Shown here in pieces: positions 17,155-25,800 of a stretch of DNA of 64,000 bases. The notes under the pieces were generated by a model. That model did not search any database and was not told where the DNA came from. It saw only the letters and a program-made list of their open reading frames with translations. The stretch is from the IMG/VR virus record IMGVR_UViG_3300023174_000058, positions 1 through 64,000 of that record; one strand, 5' to 3'. Positions within the stretch are counted from its first letter, which is position 1. The number at the start of each line of letters is the position of its first letter. A program made the translations under genes and the position numbers. Source of the stretch: a virus.

Positions 17155-17432
17155 TGATCTTAAAGGATCCAAAACAAATAATTACAAGTATATTTAAAAA
17201 GTATGCCAAAGTAGAAGATAATACAATCTATGCTGAGAAGCTCTTTATTATAAATACTGTAGTTAATTCTTTGTTTAGAGAGGCCGATAATAAAAACTTC
17301 AGTAAGAAGCTGGTTGAGTATGGGGAAATCATAAACCGTTATCTAAAAAATGAGATTGACATCTATTGGCGTGGTGATACAATCATGGTCAAGGAGTTGA
17401 ACCGAATTGACAGAGAAACTAACGGAGGCTAA
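17154..17432 (+). CDS. Hypothetical small protein
   Basis: 92 aa, starting on the preceding stop (TAATG). Helical first half (LKDPKQIITSIFKKYAK). The final codons include the GGAGG used by the next gene. No family recognised. Confidence 0.7.
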   Translation: MILKDPKQIITSIFKKYAKVEDNTIYAEKLFIINTVVNSLFREADNKNFSKKLVEYGEIINRYLKNEIDIYWRGDTIMVKELNRIDRETNGG

Positions 17433-17433
17433 C

Positions 17434-17730
17434 TTGGTTTCAAACGCATGGAAATTTTATGAAGACGAAGATGGTATTGATTATCGTTTGCAGTTTACAG
17501 AAGTGCCTTGGAAATTACGGAGAACCCTACTTGATGCCATGAAAGATTGGAACAATGTAGGAACTGGCTGGACAAAGGAAAGCGGTAATCAGATTCTTAT
17601 TTTTAAGAAAATCTTCAGAAGTGAAGAAGAGTGGAAGAATTGGGCAGACACGTTCCCTGTTCAAATTAAGGAAATGAAGTATTGGGGCGATAAAGTAAAA
17701 GTGGTTATCCACGGAAAGAAGAGCAAATAA
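17434..17730 (+). CDS. Hypothetical protein, TTG start
   Basis: 98 aa. I choose TTG 17434 because GGAGG (17424-17428) lies five bases upstream and no ATG is suitably placed. An in-frame TTG at 17407 is weaker. Trp- and Lys-rich, mixed alpha/beta. Overlaps the clpP start by one base. Not recognised. Confidence 0.7.
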   Translation: MVSNAWKFYEDEDGIDYRLQFTEVPWKLRRTLLDAMKDWNNVGTGWTKESGNQILIFKKIFRSEEEWKNWADTFPVQIKEMKYWGDKVKVVIHGKKSK

Positions 17731-18386
17731 TGTCAAAGCGTAAATTTAATAACGAAGAAGAAATTCAAGAGCACGTAGAAGCCCCACCATTTGTTATGGT
17801 ACATCCAGCAAGTGATACAAAACCAGAAATCAGTTTACGTAAAATTGGTCTAGTGGGTGATGTCACAGAAGAAAAAAGCTCTGATATTATTTATGGGCTC
17901 TATGCTCTTAAAGAAATGGGGAAATATGAAGAACCCCCAACTACAAAGCGCGGTAAGGCTAAGATTGCTTACGAACCAATTGACTTTATTCTTTCAACTA
18001 ATGGCGGCAGCGCCAGCGATATGTTTGCTATTTACGATGTAATGAGAGAGATCCGTAAGGATTGTGTAATCTCAACTCATGGGCTTGGTAAAGTGATGAG
18101 TGCTGGCGTACTGTTGCTAGCTGCTGGCTCAAAGGGTCATCGTAAGATTGGTAAGCATTGCCGCGTTATGATCCACTCAGTTATTGCTGGTAACAGTGGT
18201 CCAATGTTTAATCTTGAAAATGAAATGAACGAAGTACGTGAAACCCAAAAGCGCTATATCGATGCGCTTCGAGCAGAAACAAAAATGACAGCCGCTCAGA
18301 TAAATAAGTTTCTAGAACGTCACGTTGATATCTATTTATCTGCTGAAGAAGCAGTTAAACTAGGTATTGCAGATATTGTTGTTTAG
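17730..18386 (+). CDS. ClpP-like serine protease
   Basis: 218 aa. The catalytic triad can be placed: S124 in GKVMSAGVLLLAAG, H149 in RVMIHS and D200 in HVDIYLSAEEA. The segment IDFILSTNGGSASDMFAIYD matches the ClpP core strand and helix. Longer at the N-terminus than bacterial ClpP (~195 aa). It could be a prohead-type or regulatory protease, or work with a host Clp ATPase. No Clp ATPase is seen here; the MoxR ATPase at 40679 is a different family. Confidence 0.88.
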   Translation: MSKRKFNNEEEIQEHVEAPPFVMVHPASDTKPEISLRKIGLVGDVTEEKSSDIIYGLYALKEMGKYEEPPTTKRGKAKIAYEPIDFILSTNGGSASDMFAIYDVMREIRKDCVISTHGLGKVMSAGVLLLAAGSKGHRKIGKHCRVMIHSVIAGNSGPMFNLENEMNEVRETQKRYIDALRAETKMTAAQINKFLERHVDIYLSAEEAVKLGIADIVV

Positions 18387-18397
18387 AGGATAATTTA

Positions 18398-20752
18398 ATG
18401 AATAAGAAAGATCTTGACGTTTTAGAACTTATGCGCGAAAGCCTATTAAAAGCTAATAAACAATTAGGCTTTACAAAAGAACAGATATTAAAAGAATCTG
18501 CTTTTGAAGAAGAATTTGACCCAGAAAAACACATGCCTAAATTTGAGGTAACAAAAAATTGGGGAACTTCTGGGACTCTTGAGTCTAATCAGTTAGATGC
18601 GATAATTAAAAATATTGTTGATATTAACGAGACTAATGGTTTGGTTAGATATAAACAAGCTATTGAAAGAATGAATCAGATATTTGGCGCAACAGAAAAA
18701 AAAGAACAAGAGTTACAAACAGCAGCAGAAGAACCAAACGCTAAAATAAACGAGATTGTATCGTCACTACAAATAAAAAATATCATTCACGCAATTATTA
18801 ATAATAAAGATCCGCAAACTGCTGGCAAATTATATGAATTTTTAATGGCACGTATTGCGGGTGGCTTTACCCCCGGCGAAGCAAATATAAATATTGCCGA
18901 CTTTATTGACGCAGAAGGACATTTTATCAGCTTAAAAACTTTAAAGTCTGGTTCAAACGCTATTATAAAAGGCTCAAAGTTTAATTTAGCGACTGCTATC
19001 GCTAAAAAAGGCGAAGTTACTTTCCTTGTTTGTCTAAAAGATCAAGAGCCAGATACATTTAAACTATCTTCATACAGCTTTTCTGTGAATAAGGATAATT
19101 ATTTTAATTTTATATTAGGCGCTAGCCAAAACGTAAATATGGATGCTGTTCTTGCAGAAATGAGCGATCTGGAAAAAAGACTCGCTGATGTATCCAAAGA
19201 TGTTGAAACTGGTCGCAAAGAAAGACTCGGAGCAAAAATTCTAAGAAAACTAGATCTTGATGGCTTAAGAGCAAAATTAGACCAATATGTTGCAAAAAGA
19301 GGAAACATAAAGAATCAAAAAGTATCTCCAGCTCAAAAAAAGTTCGATGAAGCTCCAGAAGGTTCACCTGAAAAGTTACAAGCAAAAGCTATTTTAGACG
19401 CAGCATCAGAAGAGTTTGAAAATAACGAAGCTAACATTACCGATATCAGTGATGAAATAAAAACTCGCGAAGCTAAAGCAAAATCTTTAAAAGGTCAAGA
19501 ACAGACCGCACAAGAAGAAAAGCCCGAGGATTCATTAAATGAATCTTTATCACAAACACAAGTTATTACTGATATTGCAAACAACGTTGAATTAGCTAAA
19601 AATATCTTTACAATGTTAGAACCAAGCGGTGAACCTAAGTCTGATAAAGATGTAAGAAAACACTTTACAGATAAGCTAAAGGTATTAGAAAATTACTTAA
19701 AAAGTAACCCAAAGGCTTTAAAATTATTTAAAAATTCTCTTGCTCTTTATACAAAAGGAAGAGAAGAATGGGACGCTGATACAATCAATAAGGCAATCGT
19801 TAGAGCTAGTGGATCTAAATTATTTTCTCTAGAAAACTTAAAGATTCTTGACGGAGTAATGGATTCCATACAATCTCTTGCTGGTCTAAAACTAGGCATA
19901 GAAGCAGAGACTGATCCAAAAATTTTATCCGATTACGAAAAACTATCTGATAAAATAGAACAAATAACTCCACAAGAAGAAAACAGAATTAATGCTCTTT
20001 TTAAAAACAATGAATCTGTTTATAATGACATAAAGCAAAAATTGCAAATAGCTTATAGACCATTTGTCGAAGCATACACGCAATTTGCGAATGTTAAAAT
20101 AGACAAAAAGAATGTTTCTAAAGCGGAACCACAAGAAAAAGCTGGTGAAATTTCTATTTTTGATCGTCTAAGTAACGCGCTAGATAAACCTTTAGCTACA
20201 AAAACAGTAGGCGATTTAAAAACACCAGTTTACGGACAAGAGGTCTTACAAAAAGTTAATGATTTCTGGTCTAAGTTAGAAAATTTTGAAGGCCTTTCTG
20301 TAGAGAAACTACAAGAAGCAAATGGGCCAGTTCAAGATAAAAAAGATTCACAATTTTTTATTAGTATACCAAAGTCAAAGCAAATAGCACAAATGACAAA
20401 AGGTGGCAAACTAGATGAAAAATATCCAACAGTTTTTATTACTGGTAAAAACTTAAAAGATTCCTCTGTTGCTACTGCTAAATTGTTTAAGGATTGGGCA
20501 GAGCCTATCTATAGAGGAATGCATTATTTAACGAATGGCGTTAATAGATATTTTATCGAAGATGATGTCGCTGGCTTAACCTTAGCTGATAAAAGCGCTT
20601 CAGAAGTAATCACAGGCGTTTCAGCTGTAAAACAAAAAGGGGCTAAGGCATCAGAACTAAAAGAAAATAAACAACCACAAAAGACTCAATCAATTAAAGA
20701 ATATATTAAAAATTCCCCGCTAGATGATATACTTGAAGACCTATTAAAATAA
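18398..20752 (+). CDS. Large hypothetical protein, putative virion-associated
   Basis: 784 aa. Lys/Glu/Ala-rich, mostly helical, with a coiled-coil stretch around residues 245-370 and a C-terminal QSIKEYIKNSPLDDIL. No enzymatic motif found. It lies between ClpP-like and GroEL genes. The N-terminal LELMRESLLKANKQLGF segment resembles the short helical tags at the N-termini of neighbouring late-like proteins. A structural or packaged role is inferred from size and style only. Confidence 0.65.
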   Translation: MNKKDLDVLELMRESLLKANKQLGFTKEQILKESAFEEEFDPEKHMPKFEVTKNWGTSGTLESNQLDAIIKNIVDINETNGLVRYKQAIERMNQIFGATEKKEQELQTAAEEPNAKINEIVSSLQIKNIIHAIINNKDPQTAGKLYEFLMARIAGGFTPGEANINIADFIDAEGHFISLKTLKSGSNAIIKGSKFNLATAIAKKGEVTFLVCLKDQEPDTFKLSSYSFSVNKDNYFNFILGASQNVNMDAVLAEMSDLEKRLADVSKDVETGRKERLGAKILRKLDLDGLRAKLDQYVAKRGNIKNQKVSPAQKKFDEAPEGSPEKLQAKAILDAASEEFENNEANITDISDEIKTREAKAKSLKGQEQTAQEEKPEDSLNESLSQTQVITDIANNVELAKNIFTMLEPSGEPKSDKDVRKHFTDKLKVLENYLKSNPKALKLFKNSLALYTKGREEWDADTINKAIVRASGSKLFSLENLKILDGVMDSIQSLAGLKLGIEAETDPKILSDYEKLSDKIEQITPQEENRINALFKNNESVYNDIKQKLQIAYRPFVEAYTQFANVKIDKKNVSKAEPQEKAGEISIFDRLSNALDKPLATKTVGDLKTPVYGQEVLQKVNDFWSKLENFEGLSVEKLQEANGPVQDKKDSQFFISIPKSKQIAQMTKGGKLDEKYPTVFITGKNLKDSSVATAKLFKDWAEPIYRGMHYLTNGVNRYFIEDDVAGLTLADKSASEVITGVSAVKQKGAKASELKENKQPQKTQSIKEYIKNSPLDDILEDLLK

Positions 20753-20762
20753 TGGAGGGCTA

Positions 20763-22343
20763 ATGCCACGGGTATTTAACAAAGACACAGAATTAAATCA
20801 AAAAATAGTTACAGGTGTTAAAAAATTAAGCGAAGCAGTTGGAACAACACTTGGGCCAAAAGGCCGGAATGTTGTTATCCATGCAAAAGGGAAAACTCCA
20901 TTTATAACTAAAGATGGTGTCACGGTAGCGGCTCATATGCATCTGGAAGACCCATTTGAAAACATTGGAGCCCAAGTCTTAAAACAAGTCTCCCAGAGAA
21001 CAGTAGAAGACTGTGGCGATGGCACCACAACAAGTACAGTGCTTGCAAGTGCAATCCTTATAAAATCACAAAAATATATTACAGCTGGTAGCAATCCAAC
21101 AGACATAAAGCGTGGCATGGAAAGAGCAGCCGAAGCAATAGTTGAAGAACTAAAGAAAGCAGCTAGACCAATTTCAACATTAAACGATGTTGAAAGTATT
21201 GCCAAAATAAGTGCAAACGGCGATAGTAAGATCGCAAAACTGATTGCTACCGCTGTAGATAAAGCTGGTATTGATGGGGCTGTTTCTATCGAAGAAGGAC
21301 GTTCTCAGGAAACAACGCTAGATATTGTTGAAGGTTTTCAATTCGATTCAGGCTACCTTTCAACTCAGTTCATTACTGATGAACGTAAAGGCTCCATGCG
21401 TTATGAAAACGCCCTTGTGCTTGTTTGTGACGGTGTAATTTCAAATATTGAAGAACTACTACCCGTTCTTGAGATTGTAGCCAGAGAAAATAAACCATTT
21501 GTTGTTGTCAGCGAAGGGGTGGAGGGTCAAGCACTAGCTGCCCTTATAACAAACGCTGTCCGTGGCACTATGCGGGTAGCTGCTATTAAAGCTCCAAGAT
21601 ATGGGCAAGAGCGTAAAAACTTACTGAACGATCTTGCCGTCTCAGTTGGTGCTACATTTATAAGCCGCGAAAACGGCATGCTTCTGCAAGAAACAAAGCG
21701 TACTGATTTAGGGTCTGTAAAAAGTGTAGAATCTTTAAAGAATTGGTCAACATTTGTTGGTGGTAAAGGCAATGCTGACGAAATCGAAAAGCGTATTGAA
21801 ACTTTAAAAGCTGAAATCTCTCAGACTGACGATCTTGAAGAGTGTAAACGTATTCAAGATCGCATCACACGTCTTGCTGCTGGCGTTGCTATTATCCGTG
21901 TTGGTGGTGTTACCGAAGTAGAAATGATAGAACGTAAACATCGTATAGAGGATGCACTTGCTGCTGTTAAAAGCGCGCAAGAAGAAGGTATTCTTCCCGG
22001 TGGCGGTATAGCATTACTTCGTGCTGCAAATGCTGTGCAATTACAAAGTGATCTTGACGATGAACAGTTTGGTATAAACGTTATCCTAGAAGCCTGTAGT
22101 GAACCTATCCGTAAAATTGCTGAAAACTGTGGAGAGAAACCAGATGTTATCATCTCTAATTTATTAGACAAAGATAAATGTCGCGGCGATTGGACAGGCT
22201 ACAATTTCCATTATGGAGAATATGTAGACATGGATGCGTCTGGAATTATTGATCCAGCTAAAGTAACCCGTTGCGCATTACAAAATGCAGTCTCCGCAGC
22301 CTCCACTTTAATGACTACAAATTATGCTATCGTAGAAGTTTAA
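20763..22343 (+). CDS. groL: GroEL-like chaperonin
   Basis: 526 aa, near full length (E. coli 548). Conserved ATP-site segments are present: TLGPKGRNVV, TKDGVTVA, GDGTTTSTVLA with the catalytic Asp at D86, and LPGGGIALL with an AGVAIIRVGG segment before it. The C-terminal GGM-rich tail is missing. It should form the folding ring; the phage GroES-like protein at 5020 is its likely cap. AATGGAGGGC before the ATG gives a good ribosome site. Confidence 0.95.
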   Translation: MPRVFNKDTELNQKIVTGVKKLSEAVGTTLGPKGRNVVIHAKGKTPFITKDGVTVAAHMHLEDPFENIGAQVLKQVSQRTVEDCGDGTTTSTVLASAILIKSQKYITAGSNPTDIKRGMERAAEAIVEELKKAARPISTLNDVESIAKISANGDSKIAKLIATAVDKAGIDGAVSIEEGRSQETTLDIVEGFQFDSGYLSTQFITDERKGSMRYENALVLVCDGVISNIEELLPVLEIVARENKPFVVVSEGVEGQALAALITNAVRGTMRVAAIKAPRYGQERKNLLNDLAVSVGATFISRENGMLLQETKRTDLGSVKSVESLKNWSTFVGGKGNADEIEKRIETLKAEISQTDDLEECKRIQDRITRLAAGVAIIRVGGVTEVEMIERKHRIEDALAAVKSAQEEGILPGGGIALLRAANAVQLQSDLDDEQFGINVILEACSEPIRKIAENCGEKPDVIISNLLDKDKCRGDWTGYNFHYGEYVDMDASGIIDPAKVTRCALQNAVSAASTLMTTNYAIVEV

Positions 22344-22378
22344 ATATACTAATTATAGTATGGGAAGGAGGGCCTACA

Positions 22379-22681
22379 ATGGGTCAGGATAATGAAGTAG
22401 TTAGAGAGCTGTTGACGGAATTAAAAATAAGCATTGAAAAGATGTCTGCCCGTGTAGACCAAACTTACGATAGAGTTGAAAAACTGGAATCTTCTATACA
22501 AAAAGTAGAGGGCGCAGTTTCATCTCAGGAAAGAAGATTAATTGTTTTAGAACAAAGTATCCCACAAAACCTTATTTCTGATTTAGCTTTAATGAAAGAT
22601 TCCATTGAAACTTATAAAAAAGTTGTGTGGATGGTTATAGCAGCAGTTATAGGTTCTTGGTTGAAATTGTTTATTCAATAG
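22379..22681 (+). CDS. Coiled-coil protein with C-terminal membrane anchor, XhlA/holin-like
   Basis: 100 aa from ATG 22379 (GGAAGGAGGGCC upstream). A coiled coil at about residues 15-75 is followed by one C-terminal membrane segment VVWMVIAAVIGSWLKLFI. This layout resembles haemolysin XhlA-type holin accessory proteins. It could take part in lysis, although the endolysin lies 11 kb away. Topology is seen; function is inferred. Confidence 0.65.
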   Translation: MGQDNEVVRELLTELKISIEKMSARVDQTYDRVEKLESSIQKVEGAVSSQERRLIVLEQSIPQNLISDLALMKDSIETYKKVVWMVIAAVIGSWLKLFIQ

Positions 22682-22691
22682 TCTAATCTAT

Positions 22692-22736
22692 GCTATACTA
22701 TCGGGGCGACGGGTTGATCCCGTCGCCTTCTTCTTT
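22692..22736 (+). promoter_or_regulatory. Extended -10 promoter followed at once by a GC hairpin
   Basis: TGCTATACT (TATACT 22694-22699), then a perfect hairpin GGCGACGGG/CCCGTCGCC (22705-22713, 22719-22727) and TTCTTCTTT. The transcription start would fall at the base of the hairpin. The structure could terminate upstream RNA and form a protective 5' hairpin on new RNA. Confidence 0.55.
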
Positions 22737-22746
22737 AGAGGTATCC

Positions 22747-23058
22747 ATGAACGTTAAAATATCATATACTGTACCAATGGAACGCGTGCCAAGCAAAATA
22801 GACGAACTGCTGGCTGAATCCGGTCAGCAACTTTCTGTTTTAGGTGAAAGTTTAAAGCAAATTAATTTTGACGAAAGTAGCTCTGCTGTTATAGCAAAAC
22901 TAGAAAAAATTGATAAAGCACGTAAACAGTTGATGTCTATTGACTTGTTGTTCGAAGACTGCTATACTATTCTTGCTAGTTACAATAAAGCACTAGCTGA
23001 TATGAAAATGCCGTCAAGCACAAAACAGGAGACACAACATGATGGAATGGCCGAGTAA
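22747..23058 (+). CDS. Hypothetical protein
   Basis: 103 aa from ATG 22747 (TTAGAGGTATCC upstream). Helical, acidic. Overlaps the next gene by about 20 bp. No domain recognised. Confidence 0.7.
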   Translation: MNVKISYTVPMERVPSKIDELLAESGQQLSVLGESLKQINFDESSSAVIAKLEKIDKARKQLMSIDLLFEDCYTILASYNKALADMKMPSSTKQETQHDGMAE

Positions 23059-23281
23059 GGGAGATCCGGTATTCATCCCACAGAAGGTTCAGGTAGTTAG
23101 GTTTAACGAAGCAAATCATCCAGTAGAAGGTAAAATGTTCGATAAACCAACTTTTGCTACTGTATACGAAAACAATGGCTCTTATTGTGAAGTGCTAATT
23201 GGAAATCAAATTTGGTCTGTTCGTACTGAACAGCTTAACAAAGGGGAAGCATATGCTAGTAAGATTGACAGAAGTATTTGA
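23039..23281 (+). CDS. Hypothetical small SH3-like protein
   Basis: 80 aa; ATG at 23039 or 23042, both after AGGAGACACAAC. The KGDPVFIP and FATVYENNG segments suggest a small beta-barrel, loosely like the G-D-I family at 33-40 kb, but the match is weak. Overlaps both neighbours. Confidence 0.65.
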   Translation: MMEWPSKGDPVFIPQKVQVVRFNEANHPVEGKMFDKPTFATVYENNGSYCEVLIGNQIWSVRTEQLNKGEAYASKIDRSI

Positions 23282-23528
23282 AATAACCTCACAAAGCAAA
23301 TATAGTGTTAGAGAAGTTTCTGTAAATCCAGAGCACGTTGTTGCGCTAAGGCATGACCCAGTAGCCAAGTCTGCCCTTTTTGAAGGTCGCATGCCTGATG
23401 GATTATCTGGGGAAGCAGACTTTACAAGAATCTATTTAAATACAGGGAACTTAAATATCGTTGTAGTTGGAACGCCAGCTATGATTGAAGAGAAGCTAAA
23501 AACTAACAGGAGAGTTCTCAAGGGCTAG
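23253..23528 (+). CDS. Hypothetical protein, FlbD-like layout
   Basis: 91 aa from ATG 23253 after AAGGGGAAGC. The pattern MLVRLTEV, then EVSVNPEHVVALR, then TRIYLNTGNLNIVVVGT, then an alpha-helix resembles small FlbD-type beta proteins. The similarity is low and only structural in nature. Confidence 0.62.
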   Translation: MLVRLTEVFEITSQSKYSVREVSVNPEHVVALRHDPVAKSALFEGRMPDGLSGEADFTRIYLNTGNLNIVVVGTPAMIEEKLKTNRRVLKG

Positions 23529-23529
23529 G

Positions 23530-23922
23530 ATGAGTGACGATAACAACGATGAATTAGCTCAATATTATACAATAAACTTTGAGAAATTCATAGAAATGAT
23601 AAAGCGTGTTGAAGCTTTACATTATATTTTAACAGATCTTTTACAGGATCATGTTGTTTACACACCACCAGACAACTGGGACAGCTCTCCCATCTCTGAT
23701 TTATGTGGATTTTTTGCTGCCACCAATGAGCTTAAAGTTTATTTAGATGATATTATAAATAATCCAACGGAAGAAGAAATAGAAATAAGCACGAAATATA
23801 ACATTACAGATGTATTGATATCATTAAGCGATCTTAACGCCGTAAATATTTTATTTGGAGCGCTTGAAGAATACGGGGAAAGATTACAGTACAACCATAA
23901 AATAATAACAACGTTGCAATAG
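23530..23922 (+). CDS. Hypothetical acidic protein
   Basis: 130 aa, one base after the preceding stop. Helical, Asp/Glu-rich at the N-terminus. Followed by the Hsp20 promoter, so it ends the unit. No domain recognised. Confidence 0.7.
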   Translation: MSDDNNDELAQYYTINFEKFIEMIKRVEALHYILTDLLQDHVVYTPPDNWDSSPISDLCGFFAATNELKVYLDDIINNPTEEEIEISTKYNITDVLISLSDLNAVNILFGALEEYGERLQYNHKIITTLQ

Positions 23923-23926
23923 CCTC

Positions 23927-23954
23927 TTGACATTCTAATAGTAATAACTATACT
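23927..23954 (+). promoter_or_regulatory. Sigma70-type promoter for hsp20
   Basis: TTGACA at 23927-23932, a 16-bp spacer and TATACT at 23949-23954. The leader then carries a small GCGG/CCGC hairpin and AAAAGGAGA before the ATG at 23996. Confidence 0.75.
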
Positions 23955-23995
23955 AGTATCCATAAAGCGGTGAACCCGCAAAAGGAGAAAATAAA

Positions 23996-24361
23996 ATGTC
24001 AAACACAACCCCATACCATCTAGATCGAGTAATTGATAGCCTGTTCTTTCCGTATACAACTATTAGTACGGCAAAGACTCGTTACACCCAAACTGTAACA
24101 GATACTGCTTATATTGTTGAGGCTCCAATGATAGGTGTAACTAAAAATGATCTTGTTGTAAATGTAGTAGATAACAATCTTGTTGTTACCGCTACTCCAA
24201 GCAGTAAGAGCCGTTGGAGTTCTGAGTTTAAACAAACTTGGATTCTAAATGATGACGCTGACGTAAATGCTATCAACGCTCGTCTTGAGAATGGCCTACT
24301 AACTCTAACCATCCCAAGAGTTAAACCGTCAAAACGTACAGTAAATGTTACAATCCAATAA
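23996..24361 (+). CDS. Hsp20-family small heat-shock protein
   Basis: 121 aa alpha-crystallin domain protein. Seen: VEAPMIGVTKNDLVVNVVDN for the early strands, then the diagnostic ARLENGLLTLTIPR (A-x-x-x-G-L-L) near the C-terminus. It would hold unfolding proteins for refolding, complementing GroEL/GroES. It has a strong promoter and a terminator, so it is a single-gene unit. Confidence 0.9.
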   Translation: MSNTTPYHLDRVIDSLFFPYTTISTAKTRYTQTVTDTAYIVEAPMIGVTKNDLVVNVVDNNLVVTATPSSKSRWSSEFKQTWILNDDADVNAINARLENGLLTLTIPRVKPSKRTVNVTIQ

Positions 24362-24387
24362 ATAAATAACTTATTTATTAATAGAGA

Positions 24388-24410
24388 GGGCGGCTAAAAA
24401 CCGCCCTTTT
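24388..24410 (+). terminator. Intrinsic terminator after hsp20
   Basis: GGGCGG/CCGCCC stem with loop CTAAAAA, then TTTTCT. An AT-only inverted repeat (AATAAATAA/TTATTTATT) precedes it at 24361-24380. Confidence 0.88.
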
Positions 24411-24423
24411 CTATTATTTATAA

Positions 24424-24431
24424 CTATTTAT
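24424..24431 (+). promoter_or_regulatory. Candidate late promoter motif
   Basis: CTATTTAT only 4 bases before the next ATG (24436). If transcription starts about 6 bases after the octamer, as at T4-like late promoters, the mRNA would be leaderless. Confidence 0.4.
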
Positions 24432-24435
24432 TTTT

Positions 24436-25143
24436 ATGAAATTAGTTATAAAACAAAAACAACCAAAACCACAAATTCAATCAGTTGGTGCTCCTCCACA
24501 ATCGGCAATCGGTGGTCCAATCTCAGGCGCAGGTTATATGACAAGAAACACTGCTGGACTTGAGGATGAACAACAAGCAGAAGAGATGTTACAAGAATGT
24601 GGATGTCCTTGCGAGATGTGTTCATCCGGCGAGCACCATCAAGATTATGATCTAGAATTCCACGACCATGATGATGATCTAGAAACTTTTTCAGACGATG
24701 AACCAATAGAAATTATGTCTTCAGGTGACTCTAGGATCACATTAATAATAACCGAAAAAAAGAAAAAAAAGAAGAAAAAGAAAGGCGGTAGATGTGTAAG
24801 AATAGCCAAGCGAAAATATCACAAATGGCCTTCTGCATATGCTTCTGGAGCTGTTGTCAAATGTCGCCAAGGTAAGATCTGGAAAGGTTTAAAAGAAGCA
24901 ATTGAAGATATATTAGACGAAGAAGTATTAGAAGAAGATTTACGTAAATGGTTTAAAACAGGTGGCTGGGTTAATTGCCGAACAGGCGGTCCATGCGGTA
25001 GAGAAAAGGCCGGTAGAGGCGCTAGACAAAAATACCCAGCCTGTAGACCAACGATGGCTCAATGTAAACCGGGAGCAGTTAAACGTAAAAAGAGCGAAAA
25101 ACGCATTTCTTGGAAAGATCAACGTAAGAAGAAGGAAGAATAA
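24436..25143 (+). CDS. Cys- and Lys-rich protein with duplicated KWPSAYAS/DLRKWF-type motifs
   Basis: 235 aa. The N-terminal third has CGCPCEMCSSGEHH; a nine-Lys run sits near residue 110. Then KRKYHKWPSAYASGAVVKCR and DLRKWFKTGGWVNCRTGGPC, a motif pair that I associate with the DUF5872-type proteins of large phages and viruses. A virion or DNA-packaging role is often supposed but not proven. The poly-A/AAG tract coding the Lys run is a potential slippery site. Candidate late promoter directly upstream. Confidence 0.72.
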   Translation: MKLVIKQKQPKPQIQSVGAPPQSAIGGPISGAGYMTRNTAGLEDEQQAEEMLQECGCPCEMCSSGEHHQDYDLEFHDHDDDLETFSDDEPIEIMSSGDSRITLIITEKKKKKKKKKGGRCVRIAKRKYHKWPSAYASGAVVKCRQGKIWKGLKEAIEDILDEEVLEEDLRKWFKTGGWVNCRTGGPCGREKAGRGARQKYPACRPTMAQCKPGAVKRKKSEKRISWKDQRKKKEE

Positions 25144-25144
25144 A

Positions 25145-25537
25145 ATGCATAAATTAGTCATTAAAGAAATGAAAGATCTAGCCATCGAAGAATTAATGGA
25201 AGAATTAGATACCGCCTCTTTAGAGAACAACTACCCAGCTTGCGAAGCATGCTTGCTTGAGCATCTAGAATCACTACAGGAAGGTGTCATTGAGGAAGCC
25301 GAATATCGTGGTCGTAAAGTTACACTTGGCAAACCAATGCGCGGCGATGTAAAGAAGTTTAAAGTGTTTATTAAGGATCCAAAAACAGGTAATGTTAAAA
25401 AAGTAAACTTTGGCGATAAAAAGATGCGTATTAAGAAAAGCAATCCAAAGCGCCGTAAGAGTTTCCGCGCACGTCATAATTGCGCAAATCCCGGTCCTCG
25501 CACAAAAGCACGCTACTGGTCGTGTAGAAAATGGTAA
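25145..25537 (+). CDS. Basic conserved protein, DUF5754-like
   Basis: 130 aa from ATG 25145. Acidic N-terminal helix (EMKDLAIEELMEEL) and a strongly basic C-terminal domain with KFKVFIKDPKTGNVKKVNFG, then RKSFRARHNC and RYWSCRKW. I recall this C-terminal pattern from conserved proteins of large phages (DUF5754-like); a search is needed to confirm. Overlaps the next gene's start. Likely packaged, by neighbourhood. Confidence 0.72.
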   Translation: MHKLVIKEMKDLAIEELMEELDTASLENNYPACEACLLEHLESLQEGVIEEAEYRGRKVTLGKPMRGDVKKFKVFIKDPKTGNVKKVNFGDKKMRIKKSNPKRRKSFRARHNCANPGPRTKARYWSCRKW

Positions 25538-25800
25538 TGTATAAATTATTGGTAATAGAAAATAAAACACTTACACAAAACGATAAAGAAACATTAAAGC
25601 GTATTGCTGATAAACATGTTGGCTACATGGAAATAAGCGAAGAGTCTAAAGGTTTTGCTTGTGGCTCATGCCGTAGTCTTAACGAAGAAGGATTTTGTGA
25701 GAATCCAGAAGTAAAAGCTTACGTGTCTGCAAAACATGGTTGCTGTAATTATTTTTATCCAAAAGCGGCAAAGGTTGTATTTCCAACAAAGGAAAAATAA
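25537..25800 (+). CDS. Cys-rich small protein, possible metal or Fe-S binder
   Basis: 87 aa from the ATG overlapping the preceding stop (an ATG at 25531 is also possible). Cysteines are arranged CGSC, C, CC in residues ~41-70, which recalls HiPIP-like or zinc-binding patterns. Directly coupled to its neighbours. Function not assigned. Confidence 0.68.
   Translation: MYKLLVIENKTLTQNDKETLKRIADKHVGYMEISEESKGFACGSCRSLNEEGFCENPEVKAYVSAKHGCCNYFYPKAAKVVFPTKEK

Noticed and set aside
22271-22378. Longer N-terminus of the XhlA-like protein
   Set aside because: Would overlap the end of groL in another frame; AGGAGG just before ATG 22379 marks the real start.
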